A stretch of DNA of 64,000 bases from Verrucosispora sp. NA02020 (GCF_013364215.1 NZ_CP054923.1:6758001-6822000); one strand, 5' to 3'. Positions 17,369 to 26,428 are shown, numbered from the stretch's first letter. The notes: a model not told the origin generated them from the sequence alone. Numbers and translations: made by a program.

Positions 17369-18265
17369 CTACTTCGTCCGGACCGGCAGGCCGGCCGGAC
17401 CGGCACCCTTGAGCGAGCCGGTCACCTTGCGGTCACCGAGCCACAGGTAGCAGCGGACCCCCCGGTCCCCGGCCCGCCACCGGCCGGCCCCCGGCGGCCG
17501 GACCACCAGGTCGCTGCGGAAGACCAGGTCCGTGTCGTTCGGTACGCCCGCGTAGCGCGCGATCACCGCACGGCAACCCTCGTAGAACGGCGCCCACTGG
17601 GCGCTGCGCGTCGGGTACGCCCGCTCGGGCGACTGCCACACCCCGACGAACTCGGCGTCGTGGCGCGTGGCGCAGTCCACCGCGACCAGGGTCTGCACCA
17701 TCCTGTTCCGGTCGGTACGCGTCTGCTGGCAACCCAACCGCACCGGCGACGGTGCCCGGAGCGCGTCCCGCAGCGAACCGGTACGCAGCACCACCGTGGC
17801 CGCCGCCTCGGCCGTGGTCACCTCCATCAGGTCGCAGCGGTACCACCGCGAACCGGCGGCCCAGCCCAGCTCGGAGGGCACCGCCACGGCCAGCCGCAGC
17901 CGGCCGGCCCGCCAGTTGTCACCGACGAAGCCACTGGCCCGGTTGTCGCACTCGGCGAAGGCGGTCCGCAGTTCGGCGGAGCCCACGGCGGGCGGTGCGG
18001 CACGGTCGGCCGGCAACGCACCGACGTGCACCGTCTCCACCCGGTGCGGCTGCGCGCAGTCCACCGGCGCGTACGCGGCCAGCGAGACGGTGGGGGTGAA
18101 CTCGGGCTCGTGGCAGACCTGGGCGGCCGGGGTGAACGGACCGGGTGGCGGCAGAGCCCCCCAGTCGTCGATCAGGTCACCGTCGAGCCCACCGGACCCG
18201 CTGCAGCCCACCAGCAGGGCCGCCACGGCGAAGGCCGCGACCAGGCTTCTCGTCGCACGCTGCAT
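17369..18265 (-). CDS. septum-formation-family-type lipoprotein
   Basis: Predicted lipoprotein of 298 residues. The ATG at 18263-18265 follows GGGGAGG, the signal peptide ends with the lipobox LLVGC, and the mature part holds two similar Cys-containing modules (V-C-HEPEFTPTVSLAAYAPVDC-AQPHRVETV and RLGC-QQTRTDRNRMVQTLVAVDC-ATRHDAEFVGV). The C-x(n)-DC-xxPHxxE/DV pattern is what I associate with actinobacterial septum_form/DUF4190-associated domains. Repetition of the module suggests a tandem duplication. It lies inside the NAD/pantothenate block, between nadB and panD, with no obvious metabolic link. The function is unproven. Confidence 0.7.
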   Translation of the reverse strand: MQRATRSLVAAFAVAALLVGCSGSGGLDGDLIDDWGALPPPGPFTPAAQVCHEPEFTPTVSLAAYAPVDCAQPHRVETVHVGALPADRAAPPAVGSAELRTAFAECDNRASGFVGDNWRAGRLRLAVAVPSELGWAAGSRWYRCDLMEVTTAEAAATVVLRTGSLRDALRAPSPVRLGCQQTRTDRNRMVQTLVAVDCATRHDAEFVGVWQSPERAYPTRSAQWAPFYEGCRAVIARYAGVPNDTDLVFRSDLVVRPPGAGRWRAGDRGVRCYLWLGDRKVTGSLKGAGPAGLPVRTK

Positions 18266-18360
18266 GACGCCGCCTCCCCCAGCCAGCGACCGTCTCCCGA
18301 CGGCGCCCCCAGGGTAACCAAAAATGACCTTCCGGTGACAGACCGGATTCCCGGGCCTGT

Positions 18361-18418
18361 GTGTAAGGAGGGGACCCTTCCTATACACGAGGCGTTAGCA
18401 GGGGGCCCTTCCTTACAC
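18361..18418. repeat. twin palindromic repeat at the panD 3' end (possible terminator)
   Basis: The 14-mer AGGGGACCCTTCCT (18369-18382) recurs as AGGGGGCCCTTCCT (18400-18413), and the whole is bounded by GTGTAAGGA (18361-18369) and its inverse TCCTTACAC (18410-18418). The panD stop codon TAA is inside the right arm. The element can fold and may end panD transcription. I recall GGGCCCTTCCTTAC-type repeats as abundant in Micromonosporaceae genomes, but cannot check that here. Confidence 0.6.
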
Positions 18419-18832
18419 CGTGAGCGGGTTGGGGATGGGGGCGCCGGCGGTGCCGGGCGCGGCGGTCGCCGGGTCGGCGTCCAGCTCGACGATCCGGTTC
18501 TCGGCGTCGACGTGCACGACCCGAGGGTGGTACGACCGCGCCTCGGCGTCGTCCATCTGCCCGTACGAGATCAGGATCACCAGGTCGCCCGGGTGCACCA
18601 GGTGGGCGGCGGCGCCGTTGATGCCGATCACGCCGCTGCCCCGCCGCCCCGGGATCACGTACGTCTCCAGCCGGGCGCCGTTGGTGATGTCCACGATCGC
18701 CACCTGCTCGCCGGGTAGCAGGTCGGCGGCGTCGAGCAGATCCTCGTCGACGGTCACCGAACCGACGTAGTGCAGGTCCGCCTGGGTGACGGTGGCCCGG
18801 TGGATCTTCGACTTGAGCATGGTGCGGTACAT
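18413..18832 (-). CDS. panD: aspartate 1-decarboxylase
   Basis: Pyruvoyl enzyme that makes beta-alanine for pantothenate. The 139-residue proenzyme has the self-cleavage site Gly24-Ser25 in HYVGSVTVD, the N-terminal [16 protein letters not shown] block, and [12 protein letters not shown]. The start follows panC after a short gap on the same strand. Its stop codon lies inside a repeat (18361-18418). PanC, PanD and CoaX together cover beta-alanine to phosphopantothenate; panB is not in the window. Confidence 0.96.
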   Translation of the reverse strand: MYRTMLKSKIHRATVTQADLHYVGSVTVDEDLLDAADLLPGEQVAIVDITNGARLETYVIPGRRGSGVIGINGAAAHLVHPGDLVILISYGQMDDAEARSYHPRVVHVDAENRIVELDADPATAAPGTAGAPIPNPLTV

Positions 18833-18859
18833 CGGGAACGCCTTTCGCGAGCTGCGGGG

Positions 18860-19708
18860 TCAGGAGGTCGGGGCGAGCCGGACCGGAGCGTTGTCGATCA
18901 GCCGGGTCTCGCCCACCCAGGCCGCGACGAGCAGCCGGGCCGGACCTTCGACCGGGCCGGGCGCCAGATCGGGATCGGCGAGCACCAGGTAGTCCAGCCG
19001 GGCACCGGCGGCTGCGGCGCCGAAGGCCGCGTGCGCGGCGGTCAGCACCGCCCCGGCGTCCCCGCCGGCCTCGGCGGCGTCGGCACCGGCGCGCAGCGCC
19101 CGCGACAGGCTCAGCGCCGCCGTCCGCTCCGGGGCGGAGAGATACCGGTTGCGGCTGGACAGCGCCAACCCGTCCGGTTCCCGGACCGTCGGTACGCCGA
19201 CCACCTCGACCGGTACGTCCAGGTCCCGGCACATCCGCCGGACCAGGGTCAACTGCTGGTAGTCCTTCTCACCGAAGAACGTCAGATCCGGCCGGGTGAG
19301 CTGGAGCAGCTTCATCACCACGGTCAGCACGCCGTGGAAGAACCCGGGTCGGCTGAGCCCCTCCAGGTCCTCGCCGAGCGGCCCCGGGTTGACCCGGACC
19401 GCCGGCTGGCCGCCGGGGTACATGTCCGCCACCGAGGGCGCGAAGACCAGGTCGGCCCCGGCCCGCCGGCACACCTCAAGATCAGTTTCCAGGGTACGCG
19501 GATAGCGGTCGAAATCCTCGTTCGGCCCGAACTGCAACGGGTTCACGAAGATCGTCACGATCACGTGGTCGACGCGGTCCCGGGCGGCCCGGATCAGCGT
19601 CTCGTGCCCGGGGTGCAGTGCCCCCATGGTCATCACCACCCCCACCGTGCCGGTGCGGGCGGACCGCGCCCGGGCCAGATCGGCCCGGCTGTGCACCAGT
19701 TCCGTCAT
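18860..19708 (-). CDS. panC: pantothenate synthetase
   Basis: Joins pantoate and beta-alanine using ATP. The 282-residue protein has the nucleotide-binding [11 protein letters not shown] (about 26-35), [20 protein letters not shown], the FFGEKDYQQ segment and [11 protein letters not shown]. The ATG at 19706-19708 is preceded by GGGAGG eight bases upstream, which favours it over a GTG at 19759 that overlaps the upstream stop codon. It is followed by panD. Confidence 0.96.
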   Translation of the reverse strand: MTELVHSRADLARARSARTGTVGVVMTMGALHPGHETLIRAARDRVDHVIVTIFVNPLQFGPNEDFDRYPRTLETDLEVCRRAGADLVFAPSVADMYPGGQPAVRVNPGPLGEDLEGLSRPGFFHGVLTVVMKLLQLTRPDLTFFGEKDYQQLTLVRRMCRDLDVPVEVVGVPTVREPDGLALSSRNRYLSAPERTAALSLSRALRAGADAAEAGGDAGAVLTAAHAAFGAAAAGARLDYLVLADPDLAPGPVEGPARLLVAAWVGETRLIDNAPVRLAPTS

Positions 19709-19755
19709 CTCGTCCGCCTCCCTGGGCATCGGCCGGACCGCCCCGTCACCCGGTG

Positions 19756-20718
19756 TCACGCCGCCACTCCGGTCTGGTCCCGGCCGAGCACGCCGAGCAA
19801 CGACTCGGCGTCCACCGGTCGCAGCCGGCCGGCGGCCACCGCCCGGTCGGCGGTACGCCGAGCCAGAGCCAGGTACGCGCCGACCGCCTCGGGCGCGGTG
19901 GCGGCGAGCGCGGCCAGGTGACGCTCGACGGTGCCCGCGTCACCCCGGGACACCGGGCCGGTCAACGCGTCGTCGCCCAGCCGTAGCGCGTTCTCCAGCG
20001 CGGCTCGCAGCAGCGGGGCCAGCACCTTCTCGGGTCGACCCACCCCGGCGTCCCGTAGCCGGTCGGCCGCCTCGTTGACCAGGGTCACCAGGTGGTTCGC
20101 ACCGTGCGCCAGCGCCGCGTGGTACAGCGGCCGGTCGGCCTCCCCGATCCACTCGGGCACCCCGCCCAGATCCGTCACCAGCCGGGCGGCCAACGGCCGA
20201 AGCTCGGCCGGGGCGGTCACCCCGTACGAGATGCCGGGCAGCCGGCCGAGGTCGTCCGGCGTACCGGTGAACGTCATCGCGGGATGCAACGCCAGCGGTC
20301 GGGCACCGACCCGGACGGCCGGTGCCAGCACGGACAGGCCGTGCGCGCCGGAGGTGTGCGCGACCACCTGGCCCGGGTGCAACGCGCCGTCGGCGGCCAA
20401 CGCGGCGACCACCCCGGCGAGCGCGTCGTCGGGTACGGCGATCAGCAGCAGGTCGGCGGCGGACCGGGCGACCGCCTCGGCGGGACGGCAGGCGGTGGCC
20501 GGCAGCAGCAACGCCAGCCGGGCCTGGGAGGCTCCGGAACGCCCGGTGGCGGCGACCACCCGGTGCCCGGCGGCGGCGAGCGCGGCGCCCAGCGTGGCAC
20601 CGACCCGGCCGGCGCCGATGACGCCCACGGTGAGTACGGCACGGTTCACGACCTGGGCCGACGGGCCGGTCGCAGGCCGCCGAAGGGCGGCCGGATGGTG
20701 GCGCAGCGGTGCGCTCAT
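19756..20718 (-). CDS. Rossmann-fold / DUF2520 oxidoreductase-like protein
   Basis: A 320-residue protein with an N-terminal NAD(P)-binding fold ([19 protein letters not shown]) and a C-terminal helical DUF2520 domain ([19 protein letters not shown]). The same gene sits upstream of panC in mycobacteria (Rv3603c) and Streptomyces. Because of the resemblance to ketopantoate reductase-type folds and the linkage to panC, a role in pantoate supply is a reasonable guess but unproven. The start is uncertain: the ATG at 20718 adds about 27 residues before the [12 protein letters not shown] strand, where an internal GTG also exists. Confidence 0.82.
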   Translation of the reverse strand: MSAPLRHHPAALRRPATGPSAQVVNRAVLTVGVIGAGRVGATLGAALAAAGHRVVAATGRSGASQARLALLLPATACRPAEAVARSAADLLLIAVPDDALAGVVAALAADGALHPGQVVAHTSGAHGLSVLAPAVRVGARPLALHPAMTFTGTPDDLGRLPGISYGVTAPAELRPLAARLVTDLGGVPEWIGEADRPLYHAALAHGANHLVTLVNEAADRLRDAGVGRPEKVLAPLLRAALENALRLGDDALTGPVSRGDAGTVERHLAALAATAPEAVGAYLALARRTADRAVAAGRLRPVDAESLLGVLGRDQTGVAA

Positions 20719-20829
20719 GTCACGATCCAGTCCTCGAGATGGGTACCGGTCGGGGCAAGTATGCGTCGCTGACACGGATCTCAAACAAGGATGTGTGAAA
20801 TCGTTCACCGACGCCGAGGAGGTACCCCG

Positions 20830-22200
20830 ATGTCGATGCCTTGGCGGGCCGCCATGCAGCAGGCGCTCTACGGACCCTCGGGGTTCTTCGTCGCCGGTGC
20901 CGGGCCGGCGGCACACTTCCGCACCAGCGTGCACGCCTCCCCGGTCTTCGCCTCGGCGCTGCTGCGGTTGATCCACCACCTCGACGCGGCTCTCGGCTTT
21001 CCCGACCGGTTCGACGTGGTGGATGTGGGGGCGGGTCGGGGTGAGCTGCTCTGTTCGTTGGCTGTTGCGGTGGGGGTTTCCGGGGAGCCCACCCGCTCCG
21101 GGCGGTCAGGCTTGATCCCTGCGCGGGTGGGCTCCCCGGAAACCCTGACTTCCACGGCCGCCGTCCGTGCCGGAGGCTTCACCCCGGGGGTTGGGGGTAC
21201 GGCGGGACGCGGGGAGGGTGGGACCGTCACGTCGGGGGGCGGGGGTCCGGGGGTTTCGTTGGTGGAGCGGGTGCGGTTCACTGCGGTCGAGGTGGCACCG
21301 CGACCGGATGATCTGCCCGAACAGATCGCCTGGACGGATGAGATCCCCGACGGCGTCACCGGGCTGCTGCTGGCCACCGAATGGCTGGACAACGTGCCGC
21401 TGGATCTGGCCGTCCACACCGAGGACGGCTGGCGCTACCTCCTCGTCGACCCGACGTCGGGCGAGGAGACGATAGGTGACCCGGTCAGCCCTACAGACGC
21501 CACCTGGCTCACCACCTGGTGGCCCCCACAAAACCAGCCCCACCCCACAGACCCACCGGACGGATCACCGGAGCTCGCCCTTGACCTCCCACCGGACGCG
21601 AACGCCGCCCCCCTCAGCCCACACAGCCCGACCGGGACGGGTTTCCGGGCAGCCCGACCGGCGCAGGGATCAAGCCTGACCGCCCGGAGCCGGTCGGGCT
21701 GCCCGGAAACCCCAACGGACCGCACCCTCACCGTCGAGCGCGCCGAGATCGGGCGGAGCCGGGACGAGGCGTGGGCCGCTGCGGTAGGCCACGTCGAGCG
21801 TGGGCTGGCCGTCGCGGTGGACTACGGGCACCTGCGTACGAGCCGGCCCTTCGAGGGGTCGTTGACCGGGTACCGGGGTGGGCGACAGGTGCCACCGGTG
21901 CCGGACGGGTCGTGTGACGTGACGGCGCACGTTGCCATGGACTCGGTCGCCTCTGCCGGTGAGCGGGTCGCGCGGTGTGCGTACTCCCTGGGGACTCAGC
22001 GGGAGGGGCTTCGGGCGCTCGGGGCCGACGGCGGGCGACCACCGTTGAGCCTGGCCTACCAGGATCCGGCCGGGTACGTGCGGGCGCTGGCCGAGGCGAC
22101 GGCGGCGGCCGAACTGACCGATCCGGCCGGGCTCGGCGGGCATCTGTGGCTCTGGCAGCCGGTCGGGCTGGCCGTGGACCGGCTGCCACTGTGGTCCTGA
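20830..22200 (+). CDS. MidA/NDUFAF7-like SAM-dependent methyltransferase with two in-frame palindromic inserts
   Basis: A 456-residue class I methyltransferase of the MidA (COG1565) type. GAGGAGG lies seven bases before the ATG at 20830. Motifs: N-terminal [11 protein letters not shown] motif [13 protein letters not shown] (about 64-74), then [27 protein letters not shown], and the C-terminal AVDYGHLR. Two inserts split the conserved blocks: palindromic element B encodes residues ~82-106 and element C ~270-295, each within a Pro/Gly-rich low-complexity stretch, with the frame kept. The family is usually nearer 340-400 residues. The gene ends 22 bases before nuoD, and the mitochondrial homologue NDUFAF7 methylates the NuoD homologue NDUFS2. 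Confidence 0.8.
   Translation: MSMPWRAAMQQALYGPSGFFVAGAGPAAHFRTSVHASPVFASALLRLIHHLDAALGFPDRFDVVDVGAGRGELLCSLAVAVGVSGEPTRSGRSGLIPARVGSPETLTSTAAVRAGGFTPGVGGTAGRGEGGTVTSGGGGPGVSLVERVRFTAVEVAPRPDDLPEQIAWTDEIPDGVTGLLLATEWLDNVPLDLAVHTEDGWRYLLVDPTSGEETIGDPVSPTDATWLTTWWPPQNQPHPTDPPDGSPELALDLPPDANAAPLSPHSPTGTGFRAARPAQGSSLTARSRSGCPETPTDRTLTVERAEIGRSRDEAWAAAVGHVERGLAVAVDYGHLRTSRPFEGSLTGYRGGRQVPPVPDGSCDVTAHVAMDSVASAGERVARCAYSLGTQREGLRALGADGGRPPLSLAYQDPAGYVRALAEATAAAELTDPAGLGGHLWLWQPVGLAVDRLPLWS
21074..21145. repeat. palindromic element, copy B (inside the MidA-like gene)
   Basis: Perfectly complementary 23-nt arms at 21074-21096 and 21123-21145 enclose a 26-nt loop (21097-21122) that is the exact reverse complement of the copy A loop, so this copy is inverted. 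The arms differ from copies A and C at several places, and both sides change together. Translated in frame as part of the methyltransferase. Confidence 0.9.
21639..21712. repeat. palindromic element, copy C (inside the MidA-like gene)
   Basis: 24-nt arms at 21639-21662 and 21689-21712 are perfectly complementary around a 26-nt loop (21663-21688) identical to copy A. Relative to copy A one base changes in the left arm (C to A) and its partner changes in the right arm (G to T). In the methyltransferase frame it encodes a segment rich in Arg, Ser and Ala. Confidence 0.9.
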
Positions 22201-22222
22201 CGTTCATGGCACGATGGCGGGC

Positions 22223-23395
22223 ATGACCACGGGCGACCTGCGCGAGCTGACCGTCGGCACCGGTGCCGGGCTGGTGGCGGGCACCGGTGGGGAGCAGCTC
22301 GGCACGGACATGGTGCTCAACATCGGGCCGCAGCACCCCTCCACCCACGGTGTGCTGCGGCTCAAGCTCGTCCTCGACGGCGAACGGGTGATCGCCGCCG
22401 AGCCCATCGTGGGCTACATGCACCGGGGCGCGGAGAAGCTGTTCGAGGTACGCGACTACCGGCAGATCATCGTGCTGGCCAACCGGCACGACTGGCTCTC
22501 CGCCTTCGCCAACGAGTTGGGCGTGGTGCTCGCGGTCGAACGGCTGATGGGTATGGAGGTGCCGGAGCGGGCCACTTGGCTGCGGATGGCGCTGGCCGAG
22601 CTGAACCGGGTGCTCAACCACCTGATGTTCCTCGGCTCGTACCCGCTGGAGATCGGCGCGATCACGCCGATGTTCTATGCCTTCCGGGAACGGGAGACGC
22701 TCCAGACGGTGATGGAGGAGGTCTCCGGCGGGCGGATCCACTACATGTTCAACCGGGTGGGCGGCCTGAAGGAGGAGGTGCCGTCCGGTTGGACCGGGCG
22801 GGCCCGCGCCGCCGTCGGCGAGGTACGCCGTCGAATGCCCGACCTGGACAATCTGATCCGGCGCAACGACATCTTCCTGGCCCGGACCGTCGGGGTGGGG
22901 GTGCTCTCCGCCGCCGACGCCGCCGCGTTCGGCGCCTCCGGGCCGGTCGCCCGGGCCTCCGGGCTGGACCTGGACCTACGCCGCGACGAGCCGTACCTCG
23001 CCTACGACCAGCTCGACGTGCCGGTGGTCACCCGCACCACCGGCGACTGCCACGCCCGCTTCGAGGTCCTCCTCGACCAGGTGTACGCCTCGTTGGACCT
23101 GGCCGAACAGTGCCTCGACCGGGTGGACCGGCTCACCGGGCCGATCAACACCCGGCTGCCGAAGGTGCTCAAGGCGCCCGAGGGCCACACCTATGCCTGG
23201 ACGGAGAACCCGCTCGGCATCAACGGCTACTACCTGGTGTCGCGGGGTGAGAAGACGCCGTGGCGGCTCAAGTTGCGCACCGCGTCGTACGCGAACGTGC
23301 AGGCACTCGCCACGCTGCTGCCGGGCTGCCTGGTGCCGGACCTGATCGCCATTCTCGGCTCGATGTTCTTCGTGGTCGGCGACATCGACAAGTAG
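22223..23395 (+). CDS. nuoD: stand-alone NADH-quinone oxidoreductase subunit D (NuoD-like)
   Basis: A 390-residue homologue of the 49-kDa complex I subunit that lines the quinone site. Hallmarks: [16 protein letters not shown] (33-48), HRGAEKLFE (67-75), [18 protein letters not shown], and the C-terminal [17 protein letters not shown]. No other nuo gene is present in the window; a complete nuo operon is expected elsewhere, so this is probably a second copy (nuoD2 type). The Arg of HRGAEKL is the position methylated in mammalian NDUFS2. The start at 22223 is preferred over 22214 only on family N-terminus. It is probably co-transcribed with the MidA-like gene upstream. Confidence 0.9.
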   Translation: MTTGDLRELTVGTGAGLVAGTGGEQLGTDMVLNIGPQHPSTHGVLRLKLVLDGERVIAAEPIVGYMHRGAEKLFEVRDYRQIIVLANRHDWLSAFANELGVVLAVERLMGMEVPERATWLRMALAELNRVLNHLMFLGSYPLEIGAITPMFYAFRERETLQTVMEEVSGGRIHYMFNRVGGLKEEVPSGWTGRARAAVGEVRRRMPDLDNLIRRNDIFLARTVGVGVLSAADAAAFGASGPVARASGLDLDLRRDEPYLAYDQLDVPVVTRTTGDCHARFEVLLDQVYASLDLAEQCLDRVDRLTGPINTRLPKVLKAPEGHTYAWTENPLGINGYYLVSRGEKTPWRLKLRTASYANVQALATLLPGCLVPDLIAILGSMFFVVGDIDK

Positions 23396-23407
23396 GCCGG
23401 CGACCGG

Positions 23408-25075
23408 TCAGCGCCAGCGACCCCGGTCGGGTTCGTAGCCCTGCCGGTCGTAGCCGGGCTCCTCGGCCTGGTGCCGCCGCCCGTACGGCTCCGGTTCCGG
23501 GCGCCCCCGGACCGGTTCGGGCTGTGGAGCACGCTGACGGGGCGGCCGCCACTCCTGCGGCACCGGGACCCCGCCGGGCGGCAGCGCCGGCTGGCCCTCC
23601 GGCTCGCCCCGGCCCTCCCGCCACGCCTCGTCTCGGGCCCGCCGTGGCTCGTCCTGTCGCACACTGGCCCAGCGGTCCTGCATCCGGTACTCGGTGCCGG
23701 TCTGGTCGGCGTGCACCTCGGCGCGCCGCTCACCGACCCGCAGTTCCCGGCCCTGGTCGTCGTCGCGTACGGCGGCCCAGCGGTCACCGGCGCGCATCTG
23801 CGCCCAGTACTCCCCGGTGTCGTCCGGCCGGGCCGTCCGGTTCTCGGCCGGGGCCTCGGGAGCCGCCTCCCACCGCGCGGCACCGCCGTCCCACCCCCGG
23901 TCGTCCCGGCCGGTCGGTCGGTCGTCTCGATATCCGGCGTACTCGTCCCGGTAGGCCGGGCGGTCGTCGCGGTGGCCGGCACGGTCGTCGTACGCGCCGC
24001 TCCAGGACCGTTCCTGGGGCGGTTCCCCCCAGGAGGTGTCCTCCTCGCGGGCCCGGCCGGACCGGGGACGGTCGTCGGCCCGGGCCGCACCGGACGACCA
24101 GGACCGCTCCTCCTCGCGGCCGGGCGGGGCCGACCAGGAACGGCTCTCGCCCCGGCGGGAACGCTCGTCCGCGTCGGACCACGACCGGTCGTCCCGGTCG
24201 GCGGCGTGGCCGCCCCGCTGCCGCTCGTCCGGCCAGGACGTCCCGTAGCCGCCGTAGCGGCCACCGGACTCCCCGCCTCCACCGTCCACGACGGTGTGCC
24301 GGGTGGTGACGTGCACGGTCTCGGTGTGCCGGACCACCCCGTGCGGGCGGTGCGCGTGGTCACCCGAGCGGCTCTCCGGCTCCTGGCGGTTGGCCGCGCC
24401 GTAGACCCCGGCGGTCGCCGCCGGACGGTCGGCGCCGTACCCGGACGACCGGTCCTCACCGCCTCGCGATGCCGGACGGTCCTCGGCGAAACCGCCGGGC
24501 GCGGCAGCGTCGGGTCCGGCCGTCGCGGCCGCTCCGTACACGCCGGAAGCGGGCTCCGCGACCTGGGCCGCACCGTAGGTGCCGGTCGTGCCGGCGGGCC
24601 GCTCGGCGTACCGGGGCGGTGCCTCCGCAGCGGGCGCCGGGACCCGGGCCCGACCCGGGCCGGGTGCCTCCTCGGCACCGGCCACCTGGGCGGCACCAGC
24701 CAACTGGGCGGCGCCCGCGTCGAGCCGACGCCGCAGCCCCGCCAACGCCTCGTGGGCCCGTTGGGCCTCGGTGAGCGCCTGGTTGCCGCGCTGGGCGGCG
24801 GCCACGATCTCGCCCCGCAGTTCGCGGCGGAGCTCGTCGAGGTCCGCGCGCAGCTCCTCGCTGCGCGCCGACCCGTCCCCCTCGGTCCGCAAGGCGATGG
24901 AGAGGCCGATGAACACCACGGCCATGATGGCCAGCACCGCGGCGAAGCGGAGCGGGCCGTTGCCGTCGGCGACCAGCAGGATCAGCGCCGCGACGGGGGC
25001 CAGCGCCACACCGCCCCAGAAGAGCGCTTTCAGCATTTTCTTGTTGCGCGCGTCGACGGGTACCGGGGCAGGCAT
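23408..25075 (-). CDS. two-helix membrane protein with coiled coil and long charged low-complexity tail
   Basis: The 555-residue protein starts at the ATG 25073-25075. Two transmembrane segments lie near residues 16-34 and 40-58, followed by a heptad-like coiled coil (SEELRADLDELRRELRGEIV ...) to about residue 120. The remaining 400 residues are low complexity, rich in Arg, Asp, Glu, Gly, Ser, Trp and Tyr, with recurrent RSWS, DDRP and RDDR units. Such tails are probably disordered and may bind nucleic acid or other proteins. I do not recognise a family for the tail. The opposite strand has long open frames here, but they lack domains and start signals. It is convergent with nuoD. Confidence 0.65.
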   Translation of the reverse strand: MPAPVPVDARNKKMLKALFWGGVALAPVAALILLVADGNGPLRFAAVLAIMAVVFIGLSIALRTEGDGSARSEELRADLDELRRELRGEIVAAAQRGNQALTEAQRAHEALAGLRRRLDAGAAQLAGAAQVAGAEEAPGPGRARVPAPAAEAPPRYAERPAGTTGTYGAAQVAEPASGVYGAAATAGPDAAAPGGFAEDRPASRGGEDRSSGYGADRPAATAGVYGAANRQEPESRSGDHAHRPHGVVRHTETVHVTTRHTVVDGGGGESGGRYGGYGTSWPDERQRGGHAADRDDRSWSDADERSRRGESRSWSAPPGREEERSWSSGAARADDRPRSGRAREEDTSWGEPPQERSWSGAYDDRAGHRDDRPAYRDEYAGYRDDRPTGRDDRGWDGGAARWEAAPEAPAENRTARPDDTGEYWAQMRAGDRWAAVRDDDQGRELRVGERRAEVHADQTGTEYRMQDRWASVRQDEPRRARDEAWREGRGEPEGQPALPPGGVPVPQEWRPPRQRAPQPEPVRGRPEPEPYGRRHQAEEPGYDRQGYEPDRGRWR

Positions 25076-25229
25076 GGGTCCTGACCCTACCGAGAGTTGC
25101 GGTGGGTGGGAACGGCTCGACCGAAGACCTTTCGGTGGGCGATGCGCCGATTTCGCGGCACTTGCCGGGGACCAGCGACGACGCGGCGCCCCCGGCCGGA
25201 TTCGACCGAGGGCGCCGGGAGTCGACGGG

Positions 25230-26228
25230 TCAGTTCTGCGCGTACGCCGCGTCGGTGGAGAAGACCAGGCCGACACTGATCGTGCCGTTACGCAGACCGG
25301 TCTTGGTCAGCGGGCCACCACCGTCGAGGGACGAGAACGAACCGACCGTGAGGCCGTACTTCTCCTCCAGGCCGGGCTTGCAGAACGGGCGCTCCTGGCA
25401 CTCCGGCGGGCCGCCCAGCACGGTGGCCGTACCCGAGCACTTCTCGGCCAGCTCGGAGAGGGTCCGCACGCCGTACTTGTCGGCGAACTCCTGGGTCACC
25501 GCGAACGCGTTCTGGCTCTGGGCGGCGGCCGGGGCACCGAAGGTGAGGCCGGCCTTCTCGCCGAGGCCGCGCAGGGCGGTCACGGTGGCTTCCACGTCCG
25601 GCGAGGAGACCGGCTGACCGCCGCCCGCCTTGCCGTTGAGGAACTCGGCCATGGTGGCCGCGTACTCGGGGACGACCTGGATCTCGCCCTTCTCCAGCGC
25701 CGGCTCGTACAGCTCCCGGTTGCCGATCTGCTGGACGGTGACCTGGTAGCCGGCCGCCGTCAGCTGGATCTTGTAGAGCTCGGCGATGATCTCACTCTCG
25801 GTGAAGTTGCCGGCGCCCACGGTCAGGCGCCCGCCCGGTCCCCGCTCGACCCCGTCGGCAAGCGAGTTGGCCGTGGCGAACTCCTGCGCGGCCACCTGGG
25901 CGCTCTTGCGGTCCACGTCGACCGCCTTGTTGAGCTGCACCAGCTTGGGGGTGTCGAGCACCGACGAGACCTTGTCCAGCGCCGCGACGAGCTGCGGCGT
26001 GGACACCTCGCTGTTGATCGCCGGAATGATGTTGTCCGCGTTCTGCAGGGACTTGTCGTCGTCGAGCGCGATGAGCTGCTCGCCGGCCACCGGTGCGCAG
26101 CCCTCCCCCGAGGCCCCCTGCTGCGGCGCCTCGGTGCCGGACGAGCCGGCCTCACCGCATCCGGCCAGCACGCCCGCGGCGGCGATCGCGCCGACGAACG
26201 CGATGGACAGTCTTCTACCTGCGCGCAT
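25230..26228 (-). CDS. osmoprotectant ABC transporter substrate-binding lipoprotein, apparently circularly permuted
   Basis: Predicted binding protein for glycine betaine/choline-type solutes (OpuAC/ProX fold), 332 residues. The signal peptide ends in the lipobox LAGC (Cys24). The conserved N-terminal strand of the family, LTVGAGNFTESEIIAELY, appears only at residue ~135. The block that normally closes the domain (LDDDKSLQNADNIIPAINSE through LNKAVDVDRKSAQVAAQEFA) is at residues 51-122. The protein ends GTISVGLVFSTDAAYAQN, exactly where that block usually follows. This order is a circular permutation. Two Cys pairs are present in the C-terminal half. The genes for its two permeases are upstream on the same strand. 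Confidence 0.85.
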   Translation of the reverse strand: MRAGRRLSIAFVGAIAAAGVLAGCGEAGSSGTEAPQQGASGEGCAPVAGEQLIALDDDKSLQNADNIIPAINSEVSTPQLVAALDKVSSVLDTPKLVQLNKAVDVDRKSAQVAAQEFATANSLADGVERGPGGRLTVGAGNFTESEIIAELYKIQLTAAGYQVTVQQIGNRELYEPALEKGEIQVVPEYAATMAEFLNGKAGGGQPVSSPDVEATVTALRGLGEKAGLTFGAPAAAQSQNAFAVTQEFADKYGVRTLSELAEKCSGTATVLGGPPECQERPFCKPGLEEKYGLTVGSFSSLDGGGPLTKTGLRNGTISVGLVFSTDAAYAQN

Positions 26229-26428
26229 GTGCCCGCCTTCCGTGTCCCGGCGCGACCCCTCGGGCCGGCCGCGTGTCCGACGGGCGATCCGCATCAGCCG
26301 CCCGCAGTCCCACCCAACATCCTGGTGGCGGGCACCGACAACTCGGAGAGAACTTCGTCACCGGAACGTCACCATCCGTCCACGACGGCGGCGCGACGGG
26401 CCACCCGGACCGGTGACTCCAGGGCGAC

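Noticed and set aside
23260..25084. Plus-strand frames opposite the charged membrane protein gene
   Set aside because: They lack a start context and hydrophobic or domain structure, while the minus-strand frame begins with two helices and a coiled coil at a sensible ATG.
25230..26228. The binding protein as truncated at its C-terminus
   Set aside because: The block missing from the C-terminus is present at the N-terminus, so permutation explains it better than truncation.
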